Translations under genes and position numbers: made by a program | Notes under the pieces: model-generated | What the model was told of the DNA's origin: nothing | Database searches by the model: none | The model's input: only the letters and a program-made list of their open reading frames with translations | Part shown: in pieces, positions 1 to 8,780 of the stretch | Position numbering within the stretch: the first letter of the stretch is position 1 | Layout: each line of letters begins with the position of its first letter | Assembly (NCBI GenBank): GCA_026394015.1 | Contig: JAPKZA010000272.1 | Span: forward strand, 25,168-89,167 | Direction of reading: 5' to 3' | Length of the DNA: 64,000 nucleotides | DNA from: Acidobacteriota bacterium | GTDB taxonomy: Bacteria > Acidobacteriota > Terriglobia > Bryobacterales > Bryobacteraceae

Positions 1-679
1 TTTGATCAATGGCGGCGCAACAGCCCGAGCGGCCGCGATACCGGACGACCGCGGGACGGCCACCGACGAGAACTTCGACGGGGACATTCTGATCGCCGGC
101 GGCGGGGCCGGCGGCATCGTCACCCGCGATGGGGCCGAGGCCAGTGCCCCAGAGGGTGATCGTCTGGCCGGGCCGGGCCGAGGCCAGGATCGAGTTAATG
201 GGCTGATCGGTTTGGGTATTGAAATTCTGAGCGATGGCTGGGCCGCTGCCGCCCTGGTTCGACGTAAAGATGCCGAAGCTGGAACGGACGATGTTGACCG
301 GGAAGTTGGCGCTGGTCTGGCCGCCGAAGCTGACGGTGAGTTGGCCCGCGCCGATCGGGGTGTTGGACGGGATGATAGCCCCCACCTGCGTGGCGAGGCT
401 GTAGGCCAGGATCAGGTCGACGGTGGTGCCGCCGGAGGTGAGCTTCGCCGAGGTGCCGCCGAGAGTTCGGGGCAGGGGAAAGCTTCCGGCTTGGGCAATG
501 GCCGCTGGGCCGATGTTGCGGCCGAAGATAGCGATCATTGAGCCCTGGGCCAAACTGCCGTTGGGCAGGGCCGCCAGGGCGTAGCTTGCGGTGTTTAGGG
601 CGCCGGTGACAACGGGTTGCGCCGCGGCGGTGGCCGCCAGAAGGCCCACCATGCCGAGGAGAGGGAGTATGCGTCTCAT
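1..679 (-). CDS. Secreted TIGR03437-type protein, C-terminus cut by window edge
   Basis: The reading frame starts at the ATG at 679 and runs off the left edge, so only the first 226 residues are visible. It opens with a signal peptide (MRRILPLLGMVGLLAATAAA). A glycine- and alanine-rich beta-type region follows. The last visible residues (GRSGCCAAIDQ) match the start of the C-terminal signature I associate with the TIGR03437 proteins common in Solibacter-type Acidobacteria. Function is unknown; these are exported, probably surface or periplasmic. It lies 20 bases downstream of the sigma54 activator gene on the same strand and could be cotranscribed with it. Confidence 0.75.
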   Translation of the reverse strand, partial: MRRILPLLGMVGLLAATAAAQPVVTGALNTASYALAALPNGSLAQGSMIAIFGRNIGPAAIAQAGSFPLPRTLGGTSAKLTSGGTTVDLILAYSLATQVGAIIPSNTPIGAGQLTVSFGGQTSANFPVNIVRSSFGIFTSNQGGSGPAIAQNFNTQTDQPINSILASARPGQTITLWGTGLGPIAGDDAAGPAAGDQNVPVEVLVGGRPAVVRYRGRSGCCAAIDQ

Positions 680-699
680 ATGGTGATCATAATCCCAAA

Positions 700-2049
700 C
701 TAGTCCTTTGGCGCAATCCCCAATGCCTTCATTTTTCGATAGAGATGGCTTCGCTCGAGTCCGAGTAGCTCGGCTGTGCGACTGACGTTGCCTTTGGCTT
801 CTTCCAGCTTTTTGACGATGTACTCTCGCTCGGCGGCTTCGCGAACTTCCTGGAGGCTGGAGAAAGTTTCGACGGGAGCGCGGCGGGAGGTGGGCAAGGG
901 GATGTGCCGAGCGTCGATCTTGACCTGCGGATTCATGATGACAATTCGCTCGATTAGGTTACGGAGTTCCCGCACGTTGCCGGGCCAGGCGTAATCCTGG
1001 AGCAGACCGACGGCGTCAGCCGAAAGTTCTTTCGGCTTGCGGCCATAGGCGGTGGTGAACTCGCGCAGAAAATGCAGGGCGAGGAGGGGGACATCTTCGA
1101 CGCGGTCGCGCAGCGGCGGGACGTAGAAGGGGATGACGTTGAGACGATAGAAAAGATCTTCGCGGAAGTTCCCGCGGTCGATTTCCTGTTCCAACTGCTT
1201 GTTGGTGGCGGCGATGACGCGGCAATCGACTTGAATACTTTCGTTGGCACCGAGCGGTTCGACCCGCTGTTCGTCGAGTACACGGAGAACTTTGGCTTGC
1301 GTGCGGAGACTCATGTCGCCGACTTCGTCGAGAAAGAGCGAGCCGCCGTCGGCCTTTTGGATTTTGCCGATTTTGTCTTCGCTGGCTCCGGCGAACGAAC
1401 CGCGGCGGTGGCCGAAGAGTTCGCTTTCGATCAAGTCTTCCGGGATGGCGGCGCAATTGACTTCGACAAACGTTTCTTTCGCTCGCTGGCTGAGTGCGTG
1501 AATGGAATGTGCGACTAGTTCTTTGCCGGTGCCACTTTCGCCGAAGATCAGGACACGGCCATTGGTGGCGGCCATGAGGCCGAGTTGTTGGCGTACGGCC
1601 TTCATGGGGACGCTGTCGCCGATGATGGGGTAGCGGGCGGCGGACTCGCCGAGGCGGGAGAGTTCGCCCGCCATGCGGCGCTGTTGGATGGCGTTCCGGA
1701 TGACGACGAGAACTTTTTCGATGGTGAGTGGTTTTTCGAGGAAGTCGAAGGCTCCGAGCTTGGTGGCGCGAACGGCGGATTCGATGGTCGCGTGCCCGGA
1801 GATCATCACGACGGCGGGGCGGTCGGCCTCGGTGCGTTCCTGGATACGGTTGAGGACCTCCATGCCATCGAGGCCGGGCATCCAGACGTCGAGCAGGACG
1901 CAGTCGAAAATCTGTTCGGCCATGCGCGCAAGTCCTGCCTCTCCGCTGGAGGCGGACTCGGTGATGTAGCCTTCATCTTCAAGGACGGCGCACAGGGTTT
2001 CGCGTATGCCGGGCTCGTCGTCAATGACCAGAATGTGATGGCGCTTCAT
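700..2049 (-). CDS. NtrC/NtrX-family sigma54-dependent response regulator with altered GAFTGA loop
   Basis: A 449-residue three-domain activator. The receiver domain (about 1-120) has the acidic pair D10/D11, phosphoacceptor D54 and K107. The AAA+ domain (about 140-370) has Walker A GESGTGKE at 170-177 and Walker B with D241 E242. A Fis-type helix-turn-helix lies at about 415-440 (RTAELLGLERSHLYRKM). The order and its pairing with an NtrY-like kinase suggest an NtrX-like role. The loop that contacts sigma54 reads GSFAGA at 217-222 instead of GAFTGA, so the key threonine is alanine. Its start overlaps the kinase stop as ATGA, which implies translational coupling. Confidence 0.9.
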   Translation of the reverse strand: MKRHHILVIDDEPGIRETLCAVLEDEGYITESASSGEAGLARMAEQIFDCVLLDVWMPGLDGMEVLNRIQERTEADRPAVVMISGHATIESAVRATKLGAFDFLEKPLTIEKVLVVIRNAIQQRRMAGELSRLGESAARYPIIGDSVPMKAVRQQLGLMAATNGRVLIFGESGTGKELVAHSIHALSQRAKETFVEVNCAAIPEDLIESELFGHRRGSFAGASEDKIGKIQKADGGSLFLDEVGDMSLRTQAKVLRVLDEQRVEPLGANESIQVDCRVIAATNKQLEQEIDRGNFREDLFYRLNVIPFYVPPLRDRVEDVPLLALHFLREFTTAYGRKPKELSADAVGLLQDYAWPGNVRELRNLIERIVIMNPQVKIDARHIPLPTSRRAPVETFSSLQEVREAAEREYIVKKLEEAKGNVSRTAELLGLERSHLYRKMKALGIAPKD

Positions 2050-4023
2050 GCGCTGGTGGTAACCTCTTCCGCTACAAGCAGCGGTATCTCAATAATAAAG
2101 CGAGCGCCGGACGGAGCGTTATCCTCGACGCGAATCTGCGCGTGATGATCGCTGAGAATATGGTTGACGATGGCGAGTCCCAGGCCGGTGCCGCGATCCT
2201 TGGTGGAGAAGTAGGGGAGGAACAGTTTCTCCTTATCTTCGGCGGAGATGCCGCAGCCGGTATCGGCGATGGTGAGTTCGACCGATTCCGGTGTGGGGGA
2301 GGAAGTCGAGACAAGTAGGCGGCGCAGGGGCGCGTTCTCCATGGCTTCGGCGGCGTTGTCGATGAGGTTGACGATCACCCGTTTGAACTGCTCGCGGTCG
2401 ATATTCAACGGAGGTGGGCGCCAGGCTTTTGGTGATGGCGATGGAGTCGAGCCGTCCGGCGAAGACGGCGAGCGCGGTTTCGACGACTTCGTTGAGATCG
2501 GACGATTGCGGCTGCGCGGCGGGGAAACGAGCGAATTGGGAGAACTCGTCGACCAGGGTTTTCACGGTTTCGACCTCGTGAGCGATGGTGCGGGTGGATT
2601 CCCGGATGACGCGGGCGAACTCGGCCGTGGTGGGGGATTTATCCAGATGACGGGCGATGCGTTCGGCGCTGAGGGCGATGGGGGTGAGCGGGTTCTTGAT
2701 TTCGTGGGCGATGCGGCGGGCGACCTCGTGCCAGGCGGCGGCTTTTTGGGCGCGCAGGAGTTCGCTCGTATCTTCGAGGACGAGCACGAAGCCGGAGGTG
2801 ACGCGTTGGTCGATGGGGGCGACGGTGACGGAGAGGTGGAGGGTACGGCCGTTGAGGGCGAGATCGAGTTGGCGGGAGGCGACGCCGGTGCGGCGGGCGC
2901 GATTCATCAGGTAGCGGAGTTCGGTTGCGTCTTCGGGGCCGAAGAGGTGCTCGAGGCGCGTCGAGTCCGTGACGCGGACGCCGGGCAACATTTGCTGCAG
3001 GGCGCTGTTCACGGTTTGAATCCGTCCGTCGGGAGTGATGCTGATGACGCCGGTGGGGATAGACTCCAGGATCGTTTCGGTGAAGCGGCGCCGGGCTTCG
3101 AGTTCGCGGCTCGAAGTTTCCAGGGCTTGGGTCATCTCGTTGAAGGCGCGGATGAGCGTCGCGAGTTCGTCGATGGCTCCGACATTGATGCGGTGGTTCA
3201 GATTGCCGGCGCGGACTTCGCGGGCGGCGGTAAGGAGGGCGGTGATCGGTTCGGTGATCTGCCGGGAAAGGAAGAGGGCGACCCAGGCGGCGACGAAGAG
3301 GATGAAGAGCGTGATGAGGGCGAGGTAGGTGAGGTAGAGTTGGCGGGTCTCTTTTCGGTTGACGCTGAGTTGGTCGTAGTCGGCGACGTAGCGCGAAATA
3401 TCGCGCTCGGTGGTTTCGAGATCGATGGGGAAGAGAGCGGCCACGACAAGGGTGCTTCCGGAGCGAAGGGCGACGCGGAAGACGGTGGGCTTGCTGCTTT
3501 CGGCTCGCCCGCGGCTATCGTAGCCGCAGACGGTGAGGCGGGCGGCTTGCTGGGTGATCAGGTAGGCTTCGGCGATGTCGTTATCCGCACAGAACCGATC
3601 AAAGACTTTGGACGCTTTCTCGCCGCCGGTGGCGTAGGCTTCCAGTTCCGGCAAGCGGGCGAGCCATTGGCCCTGGGCGCTGAGGCGGAGTTGGAACTCG
3701 TTTTTGACCGAGCTGCCGAGCTCGATCAGCTCCAGGCGGACCCCCTCGGCCGGCCGGCTGAACCACTGCTTAATATTCAGGTTGAGCACCTGATAGCTCC
3801 ACAACACCATGAAGATGACGGGAAGGAAGCTTAAGATCATGGCTCCCATGACCAGCTTGGCCTTGATGCCGGAACCTTCCCGCTCTTTACTCCGCTCGAT
3901 GTAGAGCTTGATCAGAATGCGAAACAACAAGAACGCCATCGTCACCATGAGCAGGAAAACGAGCGTGCTCATGGCCCAAAACAAGAGGACTTGATCGGTG
4001 GAGGACGGACCAAACTTGCCCAT
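2046..4023 (-). pseudogene. NtrY-like membrane histidine kinase, interrupted by a one-base frameshift
   Basis: The upstream frame (start 4023) encodes two N-terminal membrane helices, a periplasmic or linker region, a further helix with HAMP (about 225-290), PAS (about 310-410) and HisKA with the phosphoacceptor in RIAHEIKNPL (about residue 439). It then leaves frame near residue 535. The HATPase domain continues in another frame ending at 2046 (NLIDNAAEAM, ADTGCGIS, GTGLGLAIV). Removing one base from the GGG run at 2416-2418 restores a natural join reading LAPPPLNIDREQF. Either the gene is inactivated, the two halves are made separately or by slippage, or this is a sequencing error. Confidence 0.8.
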
Positions 4024-4072
4024 GTTGAACGAGCCCTGCCAAACGCAAAACTATTAGCGGAGAATCAAAGGA

Positions 4073-4408
4073 TTAGTCTTGGGCCGCCTTGGCGGTGCGG
4101 AACTCGTACTGCTGAATTTCCATGGCGGCGCGTCCTTCCTCATAGCGGATGATTCTGCCGCGGGCGACGAGCTTGAGGGCCGTCTGGTTGTTCAACTGCG
4201 CTGGCCAACTGATGGCTAGTTCCAGGCGTTTGCCCGGTAACAACATGTGCTCAGTGGTGAAGTAAACCCCATTGCTGCTCATATTCACGGTCTGCCCGAC
4301 CCCCATCTCGTCCGAGTTCTTCTTGTTGAGAACCTTGTATCGGACTTCCCGCTCGATGGGAAACCGGTCGCCGGTCCGCCGGTCGCTCTTGTTTTTGTCT
4401 TGAATCAA
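4073..4408 (-). CDS. PilZ-domain protein
   Basis: A 111-residue single-domain PilZ protein, a likely c-di-GMP receptor. It has the N-terminal RxxxR-type motif (DRRTGDRFPIER) and the second motif NMSSNGVYF, close to the usual D/NxSxxG. I place the start at the TTG at 4408, because a perfect AGGAGG (4416-4421) lies 7 bases upstream of it. An in-frame ATG further upstream at 4456 has no such site and adds 16 residues unlike the family. The gene lies upstream of the kinase/regulator pair on the same strand. No output domain is present, so it probably acts by protein contact. Confidence 0.8.
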   Translation of the reverse strand: MIQDKNKSDRRTGDRFPIEREVRYKVLNKKNSDEMGVGQTVNMSSNGVYFTTEHMLLPGKRLELAISWPAQLNNQTALKLVARGRIIRYEEGRAAMEIQQYEFRTAKAAQD

Positions 4409-4415
4409 AATACAC

Positions 4416-4421
4416 CCTCCT
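4416..4421 (-). promoter_or_regulatory. Ribosome binding site deciding the PilZ start
   Basis: AGGAGG on the minus strand, 7 bases before a TTG codon. It is a full anti-16S match with ideal spacing, so TTG at 4408 is preferred to the upstream ATG. Confidence 0.7.
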
Positions 4422-4476
4422 AAATCTTTGGCCCGCAGCAAAGGCCCGATCCTCATGCTCCTGTTCCGGAGCGCGA

Positions 4477-4499
4477 TGAAGACGTCGTTAACGTCTTCA
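4477..4499. promoter_or_regulatory. Perfect dyad, possible operator
   Basis: TGAAGACGT and ACGTCTTCA form a perfect 9-base inverted repeat around a 5-base spacer, 69 bases upstream of the PilZ start. It has no T-tract, so it is more like an operator than a terminator. The binding protein is unknown. Confidence 0.3.
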
Positions 4500-4762
4500 C
4501 TAGGTTCCTACGGGGCGGGAAAGCGAACAATGGAACCCCGGGTTCAATGTGAACTGGTACGAGAGCAACCGGGGTACGTGGTACGCAAATTCGTTTCGGG
4601 TAGTACGTCGCACGGGCGGAATTCCAGGGGACAGAAAGTCCTTTTATTGCATCAGCTTAGCATTTAGCAGGGGCGGCCGCTGGCCTTGTCTCCGTAGTAC
4701 TGCTGCTCCTAGACCATGGTTCTAAGTATTCCTGCGCATAGGTGGGGTATCCTACACTCAAC

Positions 4763-5182
4763 ATGCGCATATTCCTCCTTCTTTTGATGGTTACCACCTT
4801 CCTCACCGCGGCAGACAAGAAAGTCGTGGTTCCCAAAGACGCTAAACCCAGCCGGAATTTTTCTCCCGGCATCCTCAGCGGGGGCACGCTTTATGTCTCC
4901 GGCCAGACGGGCGCGGACAAGACAGGCGCCTATCCAGAGAAGTTTGAAGACGAAGTGAAGCAGACGCTTGCTAACGTCGAGGAGATTCTGAAGGCAGGCG
5001 GCTGTACCTTTGCCGATGCCGTGGCCGTGCAGGTTTATCTGACCGATATGGAGATGTTCGCGCGGATGAACACGGTCTACACGAGCATTATCCCGGAACC
5101 TCGTCCGACGCGGACGACGGTTGGCGTTGCGAAGTTGGTGGGCAAGGCGCGGATTGAGATTACGGTGACGGCGCGCAAATAA
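4763..5182 (+). CDS. RidA/YjgF/UK114-family protein with signal peptide
   Basis: A RidA-family (2-iminobutanoate/2-iminopropanoate deaminase type) protein of 139 residues from the ATG at 4763. The first 19 residues (MRIFLLLLMVTTFLTAADK) look like a cleavable signal peptide, so the mature protein is probably periplasmic. This is unusual for an enzyme that normally detoxifies enamines in the cytosol. Family features include SGQTG near residue 50, the conserved arginine in the PRPTRTTV stretch and the IEITVTA end. An upstream GTG at 4742 would add seven residues and spoil the signal peptide. It ends 6 bases before the convergent rarA gene. Confidence 0.82.
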   Translation: MRIFLLLLMVTTFLTAADKKVVVPKDAKPSRNFSPGILSGGTLYVSGQTGADKTGAYPEKFEDEVKQTLANVEEILKAGGCTFADAVAVQVYLTDMEMFARMNTVYTSIIPEPRPTRTTVGVAKLVGKARIEITVTARK

Positions 5183-5188
5183 GCGGCG

Positions 5189-6472
5189 CTACGGTTTTTT
5201 CGATTCGCGGATTTCGCGAAGACGTTCGGCGATTTTCTTTTCGACGCCCCGGTCGTTGGGTTGGTAGAACTCGCGACCGGCCAGGGACGGCGGCAGGCAT
5301 TCCATGCCCGTGACGGCGTCGGCGTATTGGTGGGCGTGTTTGTAGCCGGTGCCATAGCCGAGGCCCTTCATGAGCTTTGTAGGGGCGTTGCGGAGGTGCA
5401 GGGGGACGGGTTCGGCAACCGCCTGGCGGATTTCGGCGCGGACGGTGTTGAGGGCCTGATAGGCGGCGTCGGATTTGGAAGCCAGGGCGAGGTAGAGGGT
5501 GATCTGCGCCAGGGCTTGATCGCCTTCCGGGATGCCCAGAAAGTGCGCGGTCTGTTGGCAGGCGATGGCATGTTCGACGGCGCGGGGATCGGCCAGGCCG
5601 ACGTCTTCGACGGCCATGCGGACGAGACGGCGGGCGATGAACATGCGGTCTTCCCCAGCTTCGAGCATACGGCCGAGCCAGTAAAGGGCGGCGTCGGCGT
5701 CGGAGGCGCGGACCGATTTTTGCAGGGCGGAGGCGAGATTGTAGTGTTCTTCGCCGCCCTTGTCGTACAGCAGCACTTTGCGCGAGAGGACCTCTTCGAG
5801 CACGGCTTCGGCGATTTCGGGGCCATCGACGGCGCTGGCGGCGAGGTCGAGGATGTTGTAAGCCGTCCGCGCGTCGCCATTCGAAAAGACGGCGATCTGT
5901 TCGAGCAGGTCATCGGTGGCGGTCTTTTCGAGTAGCGCGAGGCCGCGACGCAGGAGCGTGACCACTTGGGTAGTGGAGAGGGCTTGCAGCGTGAAGACGC
6001 GCGAGCGGGATAGGAGCGCGCCGACGATTTCGAAGGACGGATTTTCGGTGGTGGCGCCGATGAGGGTGACATCTCCCTTTTCGACGTAGGGGAGAAACGC
6101 GTCCTGCTGAGCCTTGTTGAACCGGTGGATTTCGTCGACGAAGAGCACGGTGCGGCGGCCGAGGCGATGGGTCTGTTCGGCGCGGGCCATGACTTCACGA
6201 ATTTCCTTGATGCCGCTGAGGACGGCGCTGAAGGGAACGAAGTCGCCCTTCGTGGTCTGGGCGATGATGGAGGCTAGCGTCGTCTTGCCGACGCCGGGCG
6301 GGCCCCAGAGGATGATGGACCCGAGTTGGTCGTTCTCAATGGCGCGGCGGAGCGGTTTGCCCGGGCCGAGGATATGCTCCTGGCCGATGTAGTCATCGAG
6401 GGAGTGGGGGCGGAGCCGTTCGGCAAGCGGACGCCGGGAGGAGTCCGGTGCCGGGTTGCCGAACAGGCTCAT
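5189..6472 (-). CDS. rarA: Replication-associated recombination protein A (MgsA/RarA AAA+ ATPase)
   Basis: A 427-residue clamp-loader-like ATPase that acts at stalled replication forks. Walker A is GPPGVGKT at 57-64, Walker B is VLFVDEIHR with D113 E114, and sensor motifs (GATTENPSFE, SRSRVF) follow. The C-terminal half has the tetramerisation region typical of MgsA (AMEDVGLADPRA-like segment, then the LMKGLGYGTGYKHAH region). Length is normal for the family. Its start overlaps the stop of the upstream SpoU methyltransferase gene as ATGA. Confidence 0.95.
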   Translation of the reverse strand: MSLFGNPAPDSSRRPLAERLRPHSLDDYIGQEHILGPGKPLRRAIENDQLGSIILWGPPGVGKTTLASIIAQTTKGDFVPFSAVLSGIKEIREVMARAEQTHRLGRRTVLFVDEIHRFNKAQQDAFLPYVEKGDVTLIGATTENPSFEIVGALLSRSRVFTLQALSTTQVVTLLRRGLALLEKTATDDLLEQIAVFSNGDARTAYNILDLAASAVDGPEIAEAVLEEVLSRKVLLYDKGGEEHYNLASALQKSVRASDADAALYWLGRMLEAGEDRMFIARRLVRMAVEDVGLADPRAVEHAIACQQTAHFLGIPEGDQALAQITLYLALASKSDAAYQALNTVRAEIRQAVAEPVPLHLRNAPTKLMKGLGYGTGYKHAHQYADAVTGMECLPPSLAGREFYQPNDRGVEKKIAERLREIRESKKP

Positions 6473-7239
6473 GGGCGATTCCGCTGGCGGCGGGCTTCGT
6501 AGAGGACGATTCCGGCCGCGACGGCGGCGTTGAGGCTTTCGACGGTGCGGGTGGGGATGGTGACGGGCCGGGTGACAGCGAGGATCTCTGGCCGCACGCC
6601 GTGGCCTTCGCTGCCGATAACAATGCCGCAGGGTTGGCGCCAGCCGACCGCATCGATGGGTTCGGCATCCGCTTTGGCGGTTGCGTAGAGCGGGAACTCA
6701 AAATCGGGGAGCCCAGGGGCGGGGACGAACGGAATACGGAACAGCGACCCGGCGGCGGCGCGGAGGGTTTTGGGGTGATAGGGGCTGGCGGAACCCTTCA
6801 GGAAGACAACTCCTGTAGCTCCGAACGCCTCGGCGGCGCGGACGACGGCACCGGCGTTGCCGGGGTCCTGGAGGCCATCGAGAATGACGACGAGCGCGGG
6901 AAAGCTGAGGAGGTCTTCCATTTCCCATTCCGGGAGACGGACGAGGGCGAGGATTCCCTGTGGCGTCTCGGTAGTCGAAAACGTAGAAAACGTGACGGAA
7001 TCAACCGAAAAGACACGCGTAGCGGTGTAGGCCTCGCGCGGGGCTTGCCAGTTCTGGAGCGCGGAGTCGGTGCCGATCACGGTGTCGACGAGGAGATTAC
7101 TGCGATAGGCCTCGTCCACCAGATGGAAGCCTTCGACGACGGCGAACCCGTCCTCGGTGCGGATCCCTTTCTGGATCGCTTTGCGGATGGTGGTGCAGAG
7201 GGGGTTGCGGGCGCCGAGGGGAGTTACGTTGACGAACAT
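6469..7239 (-). CDS. TrmH/SpoU-family RNA 2'-O-ribose methyltransferase
   Basis: A 256-residue SPOUT methyltransferase. The N-terminal third (about 1-95) is a substrate-binding domain with the NPLCTTIRKAI-type opening. The C-terminal SpoU domain carries the three knot motifs: DGLQDPGNAGAVVRAAEAFG, IVIGSEGHGV and IPTRTVESLNAAVAAGIVLYE. It probably methylates a ribose in 23S rRNA or tRNA; the target cannot be read from sequence. It heads a two-gene unit with rarA, translationally coupled by ATGA. Confidence 0.9.
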   Translation of the reverse strand: MFVNVTPLGARNPLCTTIRKAIQKGIRTEDGFAVVEGFHLVDEAYRSNLLVDTVIGTDSALQNWQAPREAYTATRVFSVDSVTFSTFSTTETPQGILALVRLPEWEMEDLLSFPALVVILDGLQDPGNAGAVVRAAEAFGATGVVFLKGSASPYHPKTLRAAAGSLFRIPFVPAPGLPDFEFPLYATAKADAEPIDAVGWRQPCGIVIGSEGHGVRPEILAVTRPVTIPTRTVESLNAAVAAGIVLYEARRQRNRP

Positions 7240-7248
7240 TCCAGTAGA

Positions 7249-7860
7249 ATGCTAAGGATACCGCACAAGCACATGCAACGATCGATTCGTTTGGCGCTCG
7301 CCCTGGCCGTGGTCGGCCTCTTGGGCTGGCTGGGCCGAATCACGTTCGAAATTCATAAGCAGTCGGTAGTGGATGAGGCGGCGGCGGCGGACGTGATTGT
7401 GATCATGGGCGCGGCCGAGTATCGGGGCAAACCCTCGCCGGTATTGCGGGCGCGGTTGGACCATGGTTTGGATCTGTTTCAGCAGGGGCTGGCGCGGCGG
7501 ATTCTGACGACGGGGGGCGCCGGTGGGGACCCGGTGTTTACCGAAGGGGTGGTGGGGCGGAACTACCTGATGAACCACGGGGTGCCTCCAGAGGCGATCC
7601 TGCTGGAGGGCGAAGGGGAGACGACGGCGCATTCGACGACGGTGGCGGCGGAAATAATGAGGCGCTCGGGGCTGAAGAGCTGCATCTTAGTGAGCGATGG
7701 GTATCACATCTATCGAGCTAAGAAAATGCTCGAATTCCGCGGTTTGCAAGTTTTCGGTTCGCCGCGGGCGATCAAGCAGGAGGCCGGCTTGCAGGATTGG
7801 TGGCTGTACTTCCGGCAGGCGGTCGGGTTCGTTTTGTGGACGGTCGGCATTACGATTTGA
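7249..7860 (+). CDS. YdcF/DUF218-family membrane-anchored protein
   Basis: About 203 residues. One N-terminal membrane helix (RSIRLALALAVVGLLGWLG) is followed by a DUF218 domain: VIVIMGAAEYRGKPSPVLRAR, the ILTTGG strand, GVPPEAILLEGE and the late HIYRAKKML helix. Members of this family (YdcF, SanA, ElyC) bind or act on cell-envelope precursors, but their reactions are poorly defined. Start is either the ATG at 7249 or the ATG at 7273; the latter gives a more compact signal anchor and leaves 33 bases to the divergent SpoU gene. The DUF2256 gene follows 12 bases later on the same strand. Confidence 0.8.
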   Translation: MLRIPHKHMQRSIRLALALAVVGLLGWLGRITFEIHKQSVVDEAAAADVIVIMGAAEYRGKPSPVLRARLDHGLDLFQQGLARRILTTGGAGGDPVFTEGVVGRNYLMNHGVPPEAILLEGEGETTAHSTTVAAEIMRRSGLKSCILVSDGYHIYRAKKMLEFRGLQVFGSPRAIKQEAGLQDWWLYFRQAVGFVLWTVGITI

Positions 7861-7872
7861 GGCGCTAGGCCG

Positions 7873-8016
7873 GTGAAGGGCGTGAAGAAACAACACCTGC
7901 CGAGCAAGGTGTGCAAGACCTGCGGGCGCCCTTTTGTTTGGCGCAAGAAGTGGGAGCGGGATTGGGAGCGGGTGGTTTACTGCAGCGATCGTTGCCGGGG
8001 AGGCAAAACGAAATGA
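7873..8016 (+). CDS. DUF2256 small zinc-ribbon-like protein
   Basis: A 47-residue protein from a GTG start. It has the DUF2256 pattern: KQHLPSK, then [18 protein letters not shown], then YCSDRCRG. The CxxC and CxxxC pairs suggest one bound zinc. I recall this family mostly as a neighbour of, or fusion to, photolyase/cryptochrome-related genes; its job is unknown. Its stop overlaps the next gene (ATGATG at 8013-8018), and its own last codons contain the GGGGAGG ribosome binding site for that gene. An alternative GTG at 7882 would shorten it by three residues. Confidence 0.85.
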   Translation: MKGVKKQHLPSKVCKTCGRPFVWRKKWERDWERVVYCSDRCRGGKTK

Positions 8017-8780
8017 TGCGACGCGAATTCGGTTCTCGCGAGGAGATGGTCGGGTATTTGAAGGCCGAGTTTCCGGAGGCACTCGTGCACGGGGAAGCCG
8101 TGAGCGAGACGCGCGGCGGTCGACGGGCGGCCCGGGCGCTGTTCGATCGGGTGAATCCGGACCGGTACGCGCGGAGCCGGAACTTTTTGAGCGGCGCGGT
8201 GACGCGGTTGGGTCCGTACCTGCGGCACGGGGTGTTGACGATGGGCGAGGTTCGGCGCGGGGCGCTGGGGCAGCCGAACCCCGAAAAGCTGGTTCAGGAG
8301 TACGCGTGGCGCGATTACTGGCGGCGGGTTTATGGTCAGATTGGCGAGGGCGTTTGGGAGGACCGGGAGGAGCCGAAGCGCCAAGGCCGGGTCGCGCAAC
8401 AGCGGGAGTTGCCGGCTGAGGTGGCGGCCGCGGAGACGGGTCTGGCCTGCATGGATGGGTTTGTGGCCGAGCTGAAGGCGACCGGCTACCTGCACAATCA
8501 CGCGCGGATGTGGTTTGCCGCCTACGTGATCCATTGGCGGCGGGTTCGTTGGCAGGCGGCGGCGCAATTCTTTCTGACGCATCTGTTGGACGGCGACCCG
8601 GCGAGCAATAACTTATCGTTTCAATGGGTCGCGTCCACGTTTGGCTCGAAGCCGTACATTTTCAATCGCGAAAACCTCGAAAAGTATACGGCTGGGGAGT
8701 ATTGCCGCGGTTGTGGACGCAACCAGGATTGCCCTTTTGGAAAGTCCTACGAAGCGATCGATCAGGAGCTATTTCGATGA
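8013..8780 (+). CDS. Stand-alone FAD-binding domain of the photolyase/cryptochrome family
   Basis: 255 residues that correspond only to the helical FAD-binding half of a photolyase. Signatures are the [14 protein letters not shown] segment, the [15 protein letters not shown] segment and [20 protein letters not shown], which mirrors the flavin-pocket NNGNWQW region. The N-terminal antenna domain is absent. The C-terminus has three cysteines, C231 and C234 and C240 ([13 protein letters not shown]), which could bind zinc or an iron-sulfur cluster. It sits between a DUF2256 gene and a gene for a photolyase-like alpha/beta domain, overlapping both by 4 bases. A DNA-repair or light-sensing role is inferred, not shown. 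Confidence 0.85.
   Translation: MMRREFGSREEMVGYLKAEFPEALVHGEAVSETRGGRRAARALFDRVNPDRYARSRNFLSGAVTRLGPYLRHGVLTMGEVRRGALGQPNPEKLVQEYAWRDYWRRVYGQIGEGVWEDREEPKRQGRVAQQRELPAEVAAAETGLACMDGFVAELKATGYLHNHARMWFAAYVIHWRRVRWQAAAQFFLTHLLDGDPASNNLSFQWVASTFGSKPYIFNRENLEKYTAGEYCRGCGRNQDCPFGKSYEAIDQELFR

Larger units (their letters stand above)
4409..4762. other. Intergenic region between divergent PilZ and RidA genes
   Basis: About 350 bases with no convincing coding frame on either strand. It must hold the promoters of the leftward PilZ gene and the rightward RidA gene, but I see no strong -35/-10 pair. The clearest element is a 9-base dyad at 4477-4499. Confidence 0.5.

Noticed and set aside
2..541. Plus-strand open frame of 179 codons at the left edge
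   Set aside because: It is the complement of the minus-strand secreted protein, has low-complexity Gly/Ala/Asp content and no recognisable domain.
2248..3834. 528-codon plus-strand frame opposite the histidine kinase
   Set aside because: Its Asp/Glu/Gly-rich translation is typical of the antisense of high-GC genes; the minus strand has clear kinase motifs.
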